A stretch of DNA of 64,000 nucleotides. Origin: Diphasiastrum complanatum (lineage: Eukaryota; Streptophyta; Lycopodiopsida; Lycopodiales; Lycopodiaceae). The position numbers and the translations under genes were made by a program. The first letter of the stretch is position 1. The number at the start of each line of letters is the position of its first letter. The notes under the pieces were generated by a model. It ran no database searches, was not told the origin of the DNA, and was given only the letters and a program-made list of their open reading frames with translations. Below, in pieces: positions 23,262-35,235 of the stretch. The DNA lies in the NCBI GenBank assembly GCA_029204225.1, contig CM055110.1, positions 37,590,960 to 37,654,959 on the forward strand, in the 5' to 3' direction.

Positions 23262-25020
23262 AGCAATGGAAGACGCCATCAGGGAAGAGGATGAGGGCCA
23301 TGATGATGACACAAGCAACAATTATATGTCAGCCCACCATCCCACTCCTTCAGTCGCATCTACCTCCAACGCTTCCAATATGTCCAACGATCTGCTAATG
23401 GAACAAATTACAAAACTACACAAACAACAAATGGAACAAATTTCGACTCATTTTGACCAGAAAATGAAGGCCATGCAAGGAGTTGTTGCATCATTATCAT
23501 CCATGCCAGAACGAAATCAGCAACAATATCCAAGAAGAGAGAATGTATGGTGTCCAGTTTGTACTCATAACCATACTACTAACGAGTGTCTAGTCTTGAA
23601 GCAAAATCTCAAACAAACACACCGATATTACCATTTGTGCAATGCTTCATCACATGAAACTACATTCTGCCTATTTTATCCTAGGATCATATAACAAAAG
23701 AGGTCACAGTACCAAACCTCTTATCCATATCATCAAGAGGCACCAAATGTGGCACCGCGGTTTGGAGCACCAATGAATCAGCAATGCATGGCATTACCAG
23801 CAACACCAAGGCCAAGCAACAATCAAGTGGCCCATGTGAACTTGATAGTAGCAGAACACGATGAATCACCCCAGCCTGAGCAGCAATAGTGGTGTTGGAC
23901 TTGATGAGCCATTAGTCGATCCACCAACCGTCGACGGGTATTTTGCGACATACATTGCACAACCTCAATGGCAAGGTGGATGAATTTACGGCTACTAGAT
24001 GCGGGGAAGGGCATAGAATTATTCTAGAATGTCTTCACAAGGGCATGTATACACCCTTCTACCGAGAATGCAGGTATGGGCACTCCAAAAATTGTCCATC
24101 TAAGACCTAGAGCAAGCACGCTCTTAAATTTGATTACCATTCAATCAACGGTTGCTCCCGGGAGGCAACCACAGAACTCCAATACTCCCCACATTCCTAT
24201 GTTAGCAATTTCGCGAGCACAAAAGTGAAAGGAGGTGGCCCCAACCCCACCACCATCAGTGTCAATGGCAAAAGACCAACCTTATGCGGTAGGACCATAT
24301 TCAAATGCCAAAGAAGAAGGATGACAATATCAGAGGATCCACCATTGGATACAAAAGGCGCAAGTGGAGGAAGCTGGACAAGCTAAGTCCAAACATGCAG
24401 TACCTCCAGCCCAAGAAATTCTAGCACCACCAATCACTTTGCCACAAAGATCGAATCTGAATGATCAATTACACCATCAGGAGGCTCTCTTCAAATGGAA
24501 TAAGTTGAGGTTCCAAAACCAAAATTGCTCACAAGTATTCTATCTAGCAGAATGAACGTTCCATCAGAGAGTTCCTACGTATTGCACCTCAAGCCAAGAG
24601 CATTTTGGCAGAATGGCTTAATATGGAACCTGAATCAATAGCAAGAGAACCCTTGTACTATGTTGGATGAAAGGAGACAAGTAATGTCCTCCATATTGGA
24701 GTAGCATGGGAGAGTGAGCAGCACAACATCACCCTTGCAATCAAGCACAATCGACACGACAACAAAGAGATAGTGATAGATGGAAGATCCAGTGTAAATC
24801 TGATCTCCACTACCTTGTATCAAAAATGGGATCTACAAGGGCTAAAATCGACAAAGTTTGTTATCAAACTAGTTGATCAATCATATGTGTGACCTAAAGG
24901 TGTAGTTGAGAATATACTAGTAAACATAGTGGGAGTGCAATTTGTGATCATTGTTGTGGTCATGGAAATTTTAGCGTCACTTATCAAACAAGGCGGTGTG
25001 TATAACTTGCACCCCACGAG
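23262..25020 (+). pseudogene. decayed Ty3/gypsy gag-protease
   Basis: MEDAIREEDEG followed by a Gln/Met-rich coiled-coil segment and zinc-knuckle blocks VWCPVCTHNHTTNEC and HLCNASSHETTFC (near 23560-23680) aligns with the gag of the minus-strand element at 2900-3350. Downstream, in several frames, come a Cys/His cluster near 24040-24100 and a protease-like region: LAIKHNRHDNKEIVIDGRSS (near 24740-24795) and VVENILVNIVGVQFVII (near 24903-24955). The active-site Gly-Gly is replaced (DGRSS) and stops are frequent. It is a dead relative of the element at 1-7008 in the opposite orientation. No LTR was found. Confidence 0.7.
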
Positions 25021-25726
25021 CACATCATAGGCAGTAAATCGGTGTCAAGCCCATGTAGTATTTTTTACTAGCTGCAAGTCGAATTCAATGGGGAGAGACA
25101 TATTAGTGAGATCCTAGCGAGAATTAGCAATCAGAAGGTTTTACAGGACCGTGACCCTAGAAAGCTCATGGATCATTGCATCAAAAGTACTAGAACCCCC
25201 TTATTACAGTCATACTTCTGAGAGCCTAGAAAAATCTCAATGGCTTGAGAGCACGGGCTAACAGAGGAAGCCCCCAGGATTGGATGTGGCAGGACCTCCG
25301 TTACTCACGTAGGGCATAACCAGCATCAGTACTGTTGTCCCTTGACTTTTTTAGGACTTTTTGGCTGGACCAATCCCCCGCCGAAAAAGGCCCTAACACA
25401 ATTTCGTGGCATCACATATCCCCTTCCTCAAATGTGAAACGTCCTCATGAACATATAATTTTTATTTCGAGGATCATTCGCGAAACATTCTGTTCTTCAT
25501 ATTTTTGTTAAGGCGAAAGATATTTCGTCATATGCTCCTCCTTTAGATATTTCTTTGATTTAGAGAATATGTGCCTTTTCTGTTTCTTTAAATAGGTTGA
25601 TTTAATTTGATCTCTGAATTATTGATGATAACTGGAATCAAACTTCAAAACAGCTTCAAAACTTCAAAGATCTAGATTCAGCATCACATAGAAATATCAC
25701 CACGACATAAGCAAGAATGAATATTC
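25021..25726. other. probable gypsy-derived DNA, no gene
   Basis: No open frame of note. It follows directly on the decayed gypsy protease and probably belongs to it up to about 25300; the rest is AT-rich and unidentified. Confidence 0.35.
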
Positions 25727-26600
25727 ATGAAGGATTCAATTCTTCATGTAGTTTTTGGGCTAACTCCAAATTTTGTTGAGCCTCAATCAACATCAAGTCT
25801 TCTTTTGATTTCGTATAAGGGCCAACTGGTAGGTTGCCGAATTCTTCCAACTTAACCAAGAGCAAGGTTTTATCAAACAGTTCCTGAGTTAGCTTTATAT
25901 CTTCATCCGAATCACTACGAAGTGTGATTTTTTTACAATAGCAAGCTGAAAATCTTATAAAAGAACCTTAAACATAAGGATTTTGAACGAAAAATAATGT
26001 CTTTGCCTCAAAAGTTCCAAACTGCCAAAATGAATATATACAAAATTGCTTATAACGAAGTGAGTTCCTTCGATCTTGCAGATTGTGTCGAATCTCTGCA
26101 AAGTAATCAGCAAGGTTTCGCTCCCAATCCACATAAAGACCAAAAATTTCTGGGTAGGCCATATTTACATTGATCAGCAAACCTGCATCATCAAAGGCGC
26201 CTAAATCTGCAACAACTTTTGGTTTGTACAATTGGAACTGCAACTTTTGCTTCCAAAATTGTTGCTTGTTGTCTTCATTTCACAAAAATTGAAATTCTTT
26301 AATTCGAATATATTCAAGAGCATACATAGCAGAAGAGCCGATGTATAACTCAGCTGAACCGAAATGCATGACTTGAAATTTCCCCTGATTTATGCCCCAG
26401 CAGAGACATCCTTTCTACTAATAGATAACTTGGCCCATAACCAGAGAAAGTCGTCCTTTTCCCATGGTTGCTTCCACTCGTCAAAAACGATGCCTACTGC
26501 GCCTGGTAGCATCATATAATTGTTTCCAGATCCAAAGGTCCGAAGGATCTGTTTACTACGGTTCTTTTACTTCTTGCTTACAGCTTCTACGGCTTGGTAT
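25727..26600 (-). pseudogene. unrecognised broken coding sequence
   Basis: Minus-strand coding-like peptides follow each other in order but in different frames: DLWIWKQLYDATRRSRHRF (near 26550), WKQPWEKDDFLWLWAKLSI (near 26460), FGSAELYIGSSAMYALEYIR (near 26340), a 91-aa piece with KPKVVADLGAFDDAGLLINV (26243-25968), and an acidic C-terminal part with LTQELFDKTLLLVKLEEF ending at a stop near 25727. A stop after RIKEFQFL and frame changes break it. Residue composition and the continuous order suggest a once real protein of at least 250 aa, probably of a mobile or retro-element, but I cannot assign a family. Confidence 0.4.
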
Positions 26601-28440
26601 TCTGCCTGTTACCAGGCTTCAGGTCATTCGTTATGTGTGCTCTTAATATTACGATGCCAAACCAGGCAGAAGAGATAGATTGTTATTGTAGTATATTTTT
26701 TGTCCTGCTTGTTAGTGGACTACTCAGGGACGAACTCTCTTGAACACACTTACATTCATACATAGATGCAAGCCAAGAATGCTCATTCACAGATCAGAGT
26801 GCATCTTCACAGATCAGAGTGCAGCCCAAATGAACATTCAGCAGATTCTACAACTATCCACTCCTAAAAACGAACTGAATCAGAGCCTAAGCATTACTAA
26901 ACTAAGCTACACTTGCATAAATTGACAAATCAAGAAACAAGAACTAATCTACAGCATGTTAGAACTCCAAGAATCAAGAAACCGACTAGTCTATTGATTC
27001 TTGGTCATCCCAAGAACATCAAGAACTGGATTGTAAAGAGATATGCAAGAATTACACCACAGATCCAGCCTACTTAGTTTACCTGAATGCTAGTTCCTAC
27101 ATTAATCCACAAACAAGAAAAAAAGCTAATCCACTCTAGGAAAGTAGCAAGTCTAATCCACTCTACAATCCACAACCACACACAAAAGGAGGGAAGGGCA
27201 AGATCATAAATGCATTACTCAAGAAACAAGCATGATCAAGGAGCTCAATGGATGTATCAAACTCGAGAAGGCTCTTCTCATTTCAGCATGGAGTTGATAC
27301 AATTCACAAAAAGCTCCTCTTCACAAAGAGGGAGTCCCTTAAATAAGCAAGAGAGCTCCTTAGGTGGCATCCTAGTAGAATTTCCACATTTCACAAATTA
27401 CAAGTGGAATAATGCTATCCACTAGAGTTCACCATCAAAAGGTGGCTCACTCTACTTTCTTTAAGAGGGGTCTACTAGCATTTATTACATTTGCTTAGAA
27501 ATACTAGTTCCTACATGGTCATTCCATCTTCCGGGATTTACCATGAGCTTACACAGTTCTTGTATGTCTTTCCTAGCTAGTATTTCTCGGCTCTCATACT
27601 CGACTCTCAGTCTTCATTAGTCTCATCTTCTCAGAGACCTCCTCGGTCTAAGGTGAAAGGTGCTCTTGAGTTGCTCTGTCCGAGTATCTTGGGGATTCGT
27701 CTGAATCAGCCAACATCATCCCACCCCTAATGTGTTGCAGGACCCACTGCAACTCATATTGGACGATGTCGCTCCGCTTTGCATTGGCATCTTCGATCGT
27801 CACTTGGAAAAGCGTAGATCCTCGTTCGCTTACATAAAACCAAGTGCTTATTGTTGCTAGTCTTTATCACAAAAACTGTTTTTTCACAAATTGCCGTACT
27901 TTAACCATAATGTCTTATTTCTGCAATTGGTTGACATTCTCAAAATCGGAGAGCTCTCAGCAGCTTCACAACTTGCATGCTCGAGTGCTTTCCATGTGTC
28001 TCTTTGTTTTGTCACTTGTATCTGCCATTGACGGTTTCATCTTTGGTTTCTTGATAGATTCTATCTTTATGGAGGTCTGTATTCTCCATTTGCCTCTGGG
28101 TGTTTCCGTGGTTCTTCTCTCAGTTGAAGTTTGAGTCTGAAGGAAAACCTTCGATCTATAGGTTGCACAAACTTTGATTATCAGTCTCAAGGGGATGGAT
28201 TCATCAAAAATTGGTGGTAGAAACAGATTTGGATGGACGGTTTGATAACGGTAAGAAAACATGAGGAATGCTTGGTGAAAGGATGAAGGAACTGATAGTT
28301 CTACAGTTGCAGTCTTGGAACCTTGCAATGTCGAGCTTTGACCACCACTTGTTGGGTGAGGATCTTGCTTTATTTTGCAAGTTCATGGTTGTCTTCATTT
28401 TTTTTTTTTCTACAGCCCTTTCTTTTGATCCATTATTGTT
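26601..28440. other. no recognisable gene; short minus-strand coding debris at 27655-27830
   Basis: Mostly AT-rich. On the minus strand 27830-27655 reads without stop as RSDIVQYELQWVLQHIRGG... ending EHLSP and a stop, which looks coding but is not recognised. A TTATTTAAGG TATA-like word lies on the minus strand near 27347. Both could belong to the same decayed element as 25727-26600. Confidence 0.35.
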
Positions 28441-28503
28441 CATTTGTTGACATTTAAGAGAGTGCTATGTGCATTGGAACATGTTGAAAGAAGAAGATCA
28501 AGT

Positions 28504-29217
28504 CATTGCAACATGGCTACAAGTGGTGGATTCATGTTGGAAGGCAATGATAGGCTTACCTCAAGTAACTATTCATTGTGGAAAGTGAGGATGGAATCAC
28601 TTCTTGAGATGAATGATGTTTTGAATATTGTTTTAGGTTTGGAGGAGAGACCAGCAACTCAACAAGATCAAATGAGGTATGATAAGAGGTCCAAAAGAGC
28701 TCTCCACATGATTAAGAAGAATATTACCAATGAACTTCTCAAGGAGATTGGTAAGTGCACATCATCTTTGGAGGCTTGGAAAGCTTTGAAGAAGCTTTAT
28801 GAATCTAGTCTACATCAAGGGTGCTTACTCTTAGAAGGAAAATCTTTCAGATTTTGCAAAAGAAGGAAGAGAGTACTCATGCTTTTGTTTCGAGAGTTAA
28901 AACATTCAATGATGAGTTAGCATGTATTGATGAAAGCATTAAGGATGTAGAACTTGTTCAGGTTATACTTAATGGCATGTTGGATGATTGTTGTTAATGA
29001 TTTCTTTGATCATATGGAAAAAGATGTTGCTAGGTGCATGCATGAAGGAGGTGGTTCTTCTACATTACATTGTTATGATTCCAAGAAATCATTTTTCCAG
29101 CAAGTGGAGTCACATGTCTTCATAAAGAGAGTAGATAAAATGGTTCGATCAAGAGACTTGGTGAGGGAGATAGTCACAAGTAAAGAAGAAGAGAAGTATG
29201 TGAAGTGTTCAAATTAG
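28504..29217 (+). pseudogene. copia-type gag (UBN2-like) fragment
   Basis: The frame from Met 28513 reads GNDRLTSSNYSLWKVRMESL (near 28550), SKRALHMIKKNITNELLKEI and EAWKALKKLYESS. These are the standard gag polyprotein blocks of plant copia elements (NYxxWKxxMxxxL, AWxxLxxxY). A frameshift near 28810 moves the continuation (FVSRVKTFNDELACIDESIK) to another frame, and stops follow after GMLDDCC near 28995. It would have been the capsid protein. No LTR of its own is evident. The interrupted sequence seems to continue around the copia insertion at 29971. Confidence 0.7.
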
Positions 29218-29771
29218 GATGTACTTTGAATGATGTCATTGTGAATGATAGTGAGGAAGAACCATTATTATATGAGTCATTACCTAAATCATTGAGTAGA
29301 AGTTCTTGTTTGAGAAAAGTGAATACTTCAATAATCCTTATGTTGAAGATACTAATCATTTTTTGCATGGCTTCTAATGTTTTTGAGGTTTCTACTTCTT
29401 ATGATGCAATCATTAAGTGGGAGTCTTATGAAGGAAAGAGCAATGGAAGATTGGTTCTTGGGAAGATCCAAGGCATGGATCTCACATCTCTTCATCAACT
29501 CAAAGGATTCTATGATTATGAACTGATCACTCATGATCAAGATGGCAAAAGGTTGGTTGGAGAAGACTACTTGGATCAAATCGAGAGGCAATTTCTTCAA
29601 GGCAAGGGAGATCTCATTGGTGAGCTTATTGAGGTTTGTTATGGACTCAAGAGGGCTGGATTTATTAGGTTTGATACTCATCTTCACCTACTCTACTTCA
29701 TGTTGGATGGAAAGTTTGGAATCTATCTTTTGATGGTGGCATTGTTTTCACTAATCTTTGTGGAAATTTGA
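29205..29771 (+). repeat. unrecognised 188-aa open frame with FIRFDTHLHL
   Basis: Long open frame downstream of the copia gag fragment with no domain I recognise. Its stretch GLKRAGFIRFDTHLHLLY is shared with 22782-23261 at both protein and DNA level. It may be leader or spacer sequence of a repeat family rather than a host gene. Confidence 0.45.
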
Positions 29772-29965
29772 GATCAAGCATTGACGAAATCTTGTTGGAT
29801 CTAGATCATATGCTTGAGAGGGAGTATTTCCAGAGGTTCAGGGTATGAAGATATTCACATCTTTGATATCTTTGATGATCAAGAGAAAGGTAAGCAAGTG
29901 GAAGCGACTCACTTTGTTTTACTCACATGTTTTGGAGAATCTTCTTGTGTAGATGATGTTATGCA

Positions 29966-29970
29966 AGTAG
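29966..29970. repeat. target-site duplication, left (AGTAG)
   Basis: AGTAG directly before the 5' LTR; identical AGTAG at 32880-32884 directly after the 3' LTR. Five bases is the normal copia length. Confidence 0.85.
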
Positions 29971-30217
29971 AGTTAAAATAGCAATGATCGACTTATACAG
30001 TGCTTTCTTATTTTGACGGCACCACGTGTGCTTAGTTCTCGGGCCGTCTTTCTTTTACGAGCCCTATGAGTGCTTTTAAGTAACTTTATCTTTGTACTTA
30101 CGGAGTAGTTGAATATACAGTTTGAGGTGAGCTATTTTGTCTTGTCTTGTCTTGTTGCACTTGATGTTGTGCTATGGTGATTGATCCGGTCGGGCGTTTA
30201 AACTGTGTTTCTTAACT
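29971..30217 (+). repeat. 5' LTR of deleted copia element
   Basis: Bounded by AGTTAAAATAGC and TTTCTTAACT. Contains a CACGTG core in CACCACGTGTGC, a word often bound by plant bZIP/bHLH factors (function here is inference). Confidence 0.88.
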
Positions 30218-30229
30218 TGGTATGAGAGC
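30218..30229 (+). other. copia primer binding site
   Basis: TGGTATGAGAGC directly after the LTR; one base differs from the initiator tRNA-Met PBS TGGTATCAGAGC. Confidence 0.85.
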
Positions 30230-31175
30230 CCTTGGTGGCTTGAATCACCGGACAAGAACAGAGAGCTACAAATTCATGATGGTTTGTTGGCTAGGAAGCA
30301 CAAAATCGAGTCTGTAGAGATTCGTGGAATAGCTCAAAACTGTAAGAAGATTCAGAGGCTAGAGATTGTTGGCTGAATCAGAGGGCAAGCAAAGATTAAA
30401 GTTGGAATTTCTTCCGAAGGTTTCCTTGGCATTTGTGATTGGTTTGAATCCAATCGAAAACCGTTTGAAGAGTGGTTTGGAGCAAAATATTGCTTGCTGT
30501 AGGGTGACCTCAGAGGGATAGGCAGCTACTCAGATAGATTCTCAAGAAGATCAGATAAAGTTCAAAAACATCTTCTTTGACAACTAGGGATTCAAGAAGG
30601 GAAAAAGCTCTTTTCTCTCAATACAAATCCGTTTTTGTGGCTGTGAAGAGCTAGAGAAGGGCGCCCTAGTAAGGAGAATCAGCCTGTAAGAAGCCGTGGG
30701 CGGCTGTGGAGCATTGGAGGATTTAGGGTGATCAGCAAGGCGGCCATCGCTGGAAATCAGCGTGAAGAAGCTCGCAGATGGTGTGAGGGAGGTCGCGGGC
30801 CTGAATGCGTCAATCGCACTATCCTGTAGCGTTTGGAAGGGACAAGTGTTCTCAAGAAGAGAACTTGATGCGCCTGAATGATCATGACCGTTGGATCCGA
30901 AACTTTTGTGATCAATGGTTGAAGTTAACTGGCCAAGAAATGATCTAGGCAGTCAGATCTTAGGTGACCATTGGATCTGTTGGATTTCAACTTGAACTTC
31001 ATAAGAAGGGGTCTGAAGTGCAAAGTGCATTGCAACTTCATTAGAAATATTCAAACTGAAATAATTGTTGGGTCCCAAGTTTTTGAAGTGTGAAGTTTCT
31101 TCACACTGAAGAAACAGTTCAAAAACCCAAATTGCCCTTATTTTCACCTCCTTTAGCCTATGACACACGCCGCAT
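30230..31175 (+). other. untranslated leader of the deleted copia element
   Basis: No gag or protease frame found. Mixed-composition leader running directly into the C-terminal integrase coding part at about 31180. Confidence 0.6.
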
Positions 31176-32535
31176 AGTAATGGTGTAGCTGAAAGGAAAA
31201 ACAGGACTATTATGGAGAGTGCATGCTCCATGATGAAGCAAATGGGCTTGACCGATTCACTTTGGTCGGAAGCGTGCAGTGTGGCAAAACAGGAGTCCTA
31301 TAGTTGCGGTTCCAAATGTGACTCCCAAAGAAGCATTTACAGAAATAAAGCCAAAAATCGACAAGTTTCGTGTCAATGGATATAAGGCCTATGTACATGT
31401 GCCAAAGGAGGAGCGAAAGAAATTTGATGCCAAAGCAATCAAGTGTATCTTCGTCGGTTATGACGAGAGGACGAAGGCATACAGGTGTTTTGATCCTGTA
31501 ATGAACAAGATTCACATTAGCAAAGATGTGATCTTTGATGAGACGCATAGGTATGAAGATGAAGACCATGCAAGTGGTGAAAGCATCAAAAGACTTCCCA
31601 CAATTTTGAAAGAAGAAGATGAAGAAGACGCTCCAAAAGATGATGCACGTGAAGACGAGAGTCGAGAGGGTGAGTATGAAAGGACACCACCTATTCAAGA
31701 GCCTAGGGAGAGGTACTTGCCAATAGGAGCAATAAAGGAGAAACCGGTTGGAAGTAAGAGACAATACTTAGACACTCCTTGGGATACATACTCTCCACGT
31801 AGTGTATCACTTGAATCTAAGATACCAAAATGGTATGAAAAGATCATGAAAGACGCAAGACGCTACTCTATTTCGTCATCTTGTTGGGATTTTGATATAT
31901 CTTATGACTACATGTCCTGATATTTGCTATGCTGTAAGTTTGATTAGCCAATTCATGTCATCACCCACTATGGACCATTGGAAAGCTGCAAAAAAGATTT
32001 TGAGGTATGTGAAAGGTACACCTAACCTTGGCCTAATCTACAAAAGACAAAGTGTTTTACCTAAGTTGCAGGGTTATGTTAACGCTGATTGGGTAGGAAG
32101 TATAGATGATAGATAGTCAACAACAGGTTATGCCTTCAATTTTGGCAGCAGTTGTTTTTCATGGTCTAGCAAGAAGCAAGATACTATTTCTCGTTCTTCT
32201 ACAGAAGCCGAATATAAAGCATTAAGTTTTGCTAGCCGGAAGCTGTTTGGCTACGTAAGCTGTTATGTGAGATTGGCATGAAGCAGGTAAATCCTACTGT
32301 TATTTTCTGTGACAATCAAAGTGGAATACAATTGGCTAAGAATCCTGTCTTTCACGCTAGGACAAAACATGTTGAGGTAAAATATCACTTTGTGCGTGAG
32401 AAACTACAATATGAAGATATAAGTATTGTACATTGTTCTACGTTGTTACAAGTTGCTGGTATATTTACGAAAGCTTTAAGTAAAGAAAAGTTTGAAACTT
32501 TTAGAGCCAAACTTAGCTTAGATCTGGTTATGTAA
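31176..32535 (+). pseudogene. copia integrase C-terminus and RNase H, RT core deleted
   Basis: NGVAERKNRTIMESACSMMK (near 31170-31230) is the end of the integrase core. A frameshift near 31275 leads to NVTPKEAFTEIKPKIDKFRV, CIFVGYDERTKAYRCFDP and ISKDVIFDE, the typical integrase C-terminal block. About 31880 the frame jumps to LIYLMTTCPDICYAVS, which in intact elements lies after the RT YVDD box, so RT is deleted. RNase H follows: LRYVKGTPNLGLIYKR, a TAG at 32114-32116 where relatives read DDRRST, STEAEYKAL, then IFCDNQSGIQLAKNPVFHAR and a final part ending at the stop near 32535. Confidence 0.85.
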
Positions 32536-32626
32536 AAAGTTTTTACTTGTAATACTATCATGGAGGTATGGTCCATGAATAGAGTAAACTCTAAAATAAA
32601 GAGAGACGTTGATCATTGAGGGAGAG

Positions 32627-32879
32627 ACTTAAAATAGCAATGATCGACTTATACAGTGCTTTCTTATTTCGACGGCACCACGTGTGCTTAGTTCTAGAAT
32701 TATCGGGCTGTCTTTCTTTTACGAGCCCTTTGAGTGCTTTTAAGTAACTTTATCTTTGTACTTACGGAGTAGTTGAATATACAGTTTGAGGTGAGCTATT
32801 TTGTCGTCTCGTCTTGTTGCACTTGATGTTGTGTTGTGGTGATTGATCCGGTCGGGTGTTTAAACTGTGTTTCTTAACT
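32627..32879 (+). repeat. 3' LTR of deleted copia element
   Basis: Matches the 5' LTR over its whole length, with an 8-bp insertion (AGAATTAT region near 32697) and scattered changes. Preceded by a purine-rich tract at 32617-32626 that serves as polypurine tract. Confidence 0.88.
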
Positions 32880-33249
32880 AGTAGATGGATGTCTTCACTC
32901 ATCCTCTCATCCCCAAGTGCAAACCCCATAAGGTCTTGAAGGACATAGCTACATGGATGGGCATTTTGCCACATGACGTCGTTGCCACAGACCGAGACTT
33001 AGCCAAAATTTTTACTTTTTTTTGTGTGGTTGTGACACACATGTCACATCCACACCAACAATGTTTTGGCAACCTTGCCAACCTGAGCTGAATGTGCATC
33101 CCGAGAGGAGTTATTGTTTCTTTTTTGGCATGGCCTACGACTCATTTTAAAAAATTGTAATGAAAAAATAACTACCAAAGTGTTTTCAGTAGTAGAGCCA
33201 TGCAGAGTTGTTAATTGTGAAGGATTTCAGATCATTCAAGATCTAAATC
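32880..33249 (+). other. continuation of the interrupted host repeat
   Basis: Begins with the right AGTAG duplication. A short open frame (32885-33091) follows but has no recognised domain. It should join to the sequence left of 29971 if the copia element is removed. Confidence 0.4.
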
Positions 33250-33795
33250 CATGTCCCTGAACTTTGGTTACAAAAAAGAGCAAACCAACAATCCTGCCAA
33301 TGTAGAAAAATCAGCATCTACATATAAAATGAGATGCAAACTCTAAGAGATACTGATCAAACATAAACCAGAACAATAAAAATAGTTGTTGTCCGTACAA
33401 TTACAGGGCCCTACTGTATTTCACACGTGTGGAACCAAAAATAGCAATAAATGATCATTCTACACATAGAATTGCAAGACAACATTATGAGAGTGCACCA
33501 ATGAGTAGTAGAACCCAAAGAGAACCATGTATAATGATGAAATGCGAGAGAGAAGAGAGAAGATCCCTTTCTCCACGAGTTACAACAATATATAGCAGGT
33601 CCAAACCCTACTTTGCCACTTGGCTTTCCCTCCAATATGAAAAACTTTTCCACACTTTTAAAAAGTGTTTATTGAATTTATTTTAAACTAATACTTCAAA
33701 AAGTTTATCTCTAAGTCTAAAATGAGTTTTGGCCTCAATTGACAATTTACCAAAATATGACTAAACTTGTTGAAATCCCTCACACTCCCTCTTCA
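33250..33795 (-). repeat. LTR-like block, minus orientation
   Basis: Left half is the inverted partner of 7530-7870, including CACACGTGTG at 33423-33432. The right edge, read on the minus strand, is a purine run AAGAGGGAG followed by TGTGAGGGATTTCAAC, resembling a polypurine tract and LTR start. This predicts a 3' LTR of about 540 bp reading leftwards. The internal region to its right (33796-34640) is too decayed to recognise. Confidence 0.5.
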
Positions 33796-34649
33796 ACTAG
33801 TTTTGGCATAGTTTTAACCATACTACTTTGATCCAACTTTAGAATGATTTCCATCCTAAGTATAGACCTCCTTTCTAATGTTCTAAAGTAGTTTCCATAA
33901 TTGATATAGAAAATAGTGTCCAAAGCGGATGCTTCACTATTTATTACATCAATTTTACATGTCAAGATGTGACTAGAACAGAACCAAATAGAATGTGAAT
34001 GAAATGATTCCTCCATGTTTCAAACATTGAACTCTCTGGAAAATTACACCAACCAAACATTTTATGTGATTGATGACCATTTGCTTGCTTGTCTCCTCCA
34101 ACTTTGTCCTTTCTTGATATGTCTCCACCATAAAACTCCATGAATGAGCCTCCATCTCCATCTTCCCACAAGATATCATCCACACTTGATGACTTGGCCA
34201 TGAATGAGTGACACAATGAGCCTCCAACACCTTCATTTCCATCAGCATAACTAGCCAAGTGCTAGTACAACTCCAACAATAAGATATTGCAAGACAATGT
34301 AGCTAGTTTGTCCATATATTGACAATTTGCACACATTCACATGAAATATAGCTCAAACATGAGATAGAACAAGTAAAGTAAACTTGAACAACACGTCCTT
34401 GCTGCTCCTTTGACCTTACTTGAGTCTTCAAACACCTGCAAAAACAGATCCATAACATTTTTTGTCAAATCACCTTCCTTTGATGCTCTTGACTAGCTCC
34501 AAATTGCCACCTTTCCTTTTGTGTTGTTGAAGCCCTTTGAGACCACAACCTCTTGATCCTCCTCTTGACTATCAAAGTCATTGAACAATTTTTTTTTCCA
34601 AATCCATTGCTTGCTACTGATTAGGGTCTTGAGAAAAGCAAAAATAATA
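33796..34649. other. unidentified, possibly decayed element interior
   Basis: Overlapping minus-strand frames of about 80-100 aa exist but none shows a known domain. Given the LTR-like end to the left it is probably the remnant of the same element. Confidence 0.35.
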
Positions 34650-35149
34650 TAACAGAACAATCCAAAAAGAAATTGAGATTCTTTGATCAAGTCTTTACAG
34701 TAGCAAATCACTCCTAGAGAGCTGTCAATACAATGAATGATCCCCAAAATACAATGATGTAGATATGGCGAAATGATCTTTCTAATGACCTTCAATGATG
34801 GTAAGGGTTGTTTGTCAAGAAGAGAGGGATACTAGGAGAAATTCTACTAAACGTACGTGGTATGAGAGAGTCTAGCACGATTGGAGAGAAGCACCTACGC
34901 CTAACAATCAAGATTTGCTATGTACTTGTGTTGTAATCAAAAAAGTTGGCACACGCTTTTTGTGCTTCTTGTGCAATGACATGTTGTGGGTACAAAGCCC
35001 TAAATGAGCTATTTCAATAACATGCACCTAGAATGTGATGGGGAATTAAGGTGTGTTTGGCATCCAATTTCCATCACCTTTTCACAACAAAATAAGAATT
35101 CCTAATTTCCTAAATGCTTCAAATCCTTCCCACATGTTTTTGAAGCATG

Positions 35150-35235
<86 letters not shown>

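Larger units (their letters stand above)
29971..32879 (+). mobile_element. internally deleted Ty1/copia element with LTRs and TSD
   Basis: Total 2909 bp. LTRs at 29971-30217 (247 bp) and 32627-32879 (253 bp) share all but roughly eight substitutions and short indels by eye. A PBS follows the 5' LTR immediately and a purine run (GAGGGAGAG) precedes the 3' LTR. The ends are AGTTAA...TTAACT, not TG...CA, and AGTAG flanks both sides. Gag, protease, the N-terminal integrase and the RT core are missing, so it could move only with proteins supplied by another element. It sits inside older copia-like sequence. Confidence 0.9.

Noticed and set aside
27966-28328. A 120-aa minus-strand frame
   Set aside because: No recognisable motif, overlapped by plus-strand frames of similar length, and composition like surrounding non-coding DNA.
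33962-34258. Two overlapping minus-strand frames of 91-98 aa
   Set aside because: No domain in either frame; they lie next to an LTR-like end and are more likely decayed element interior.
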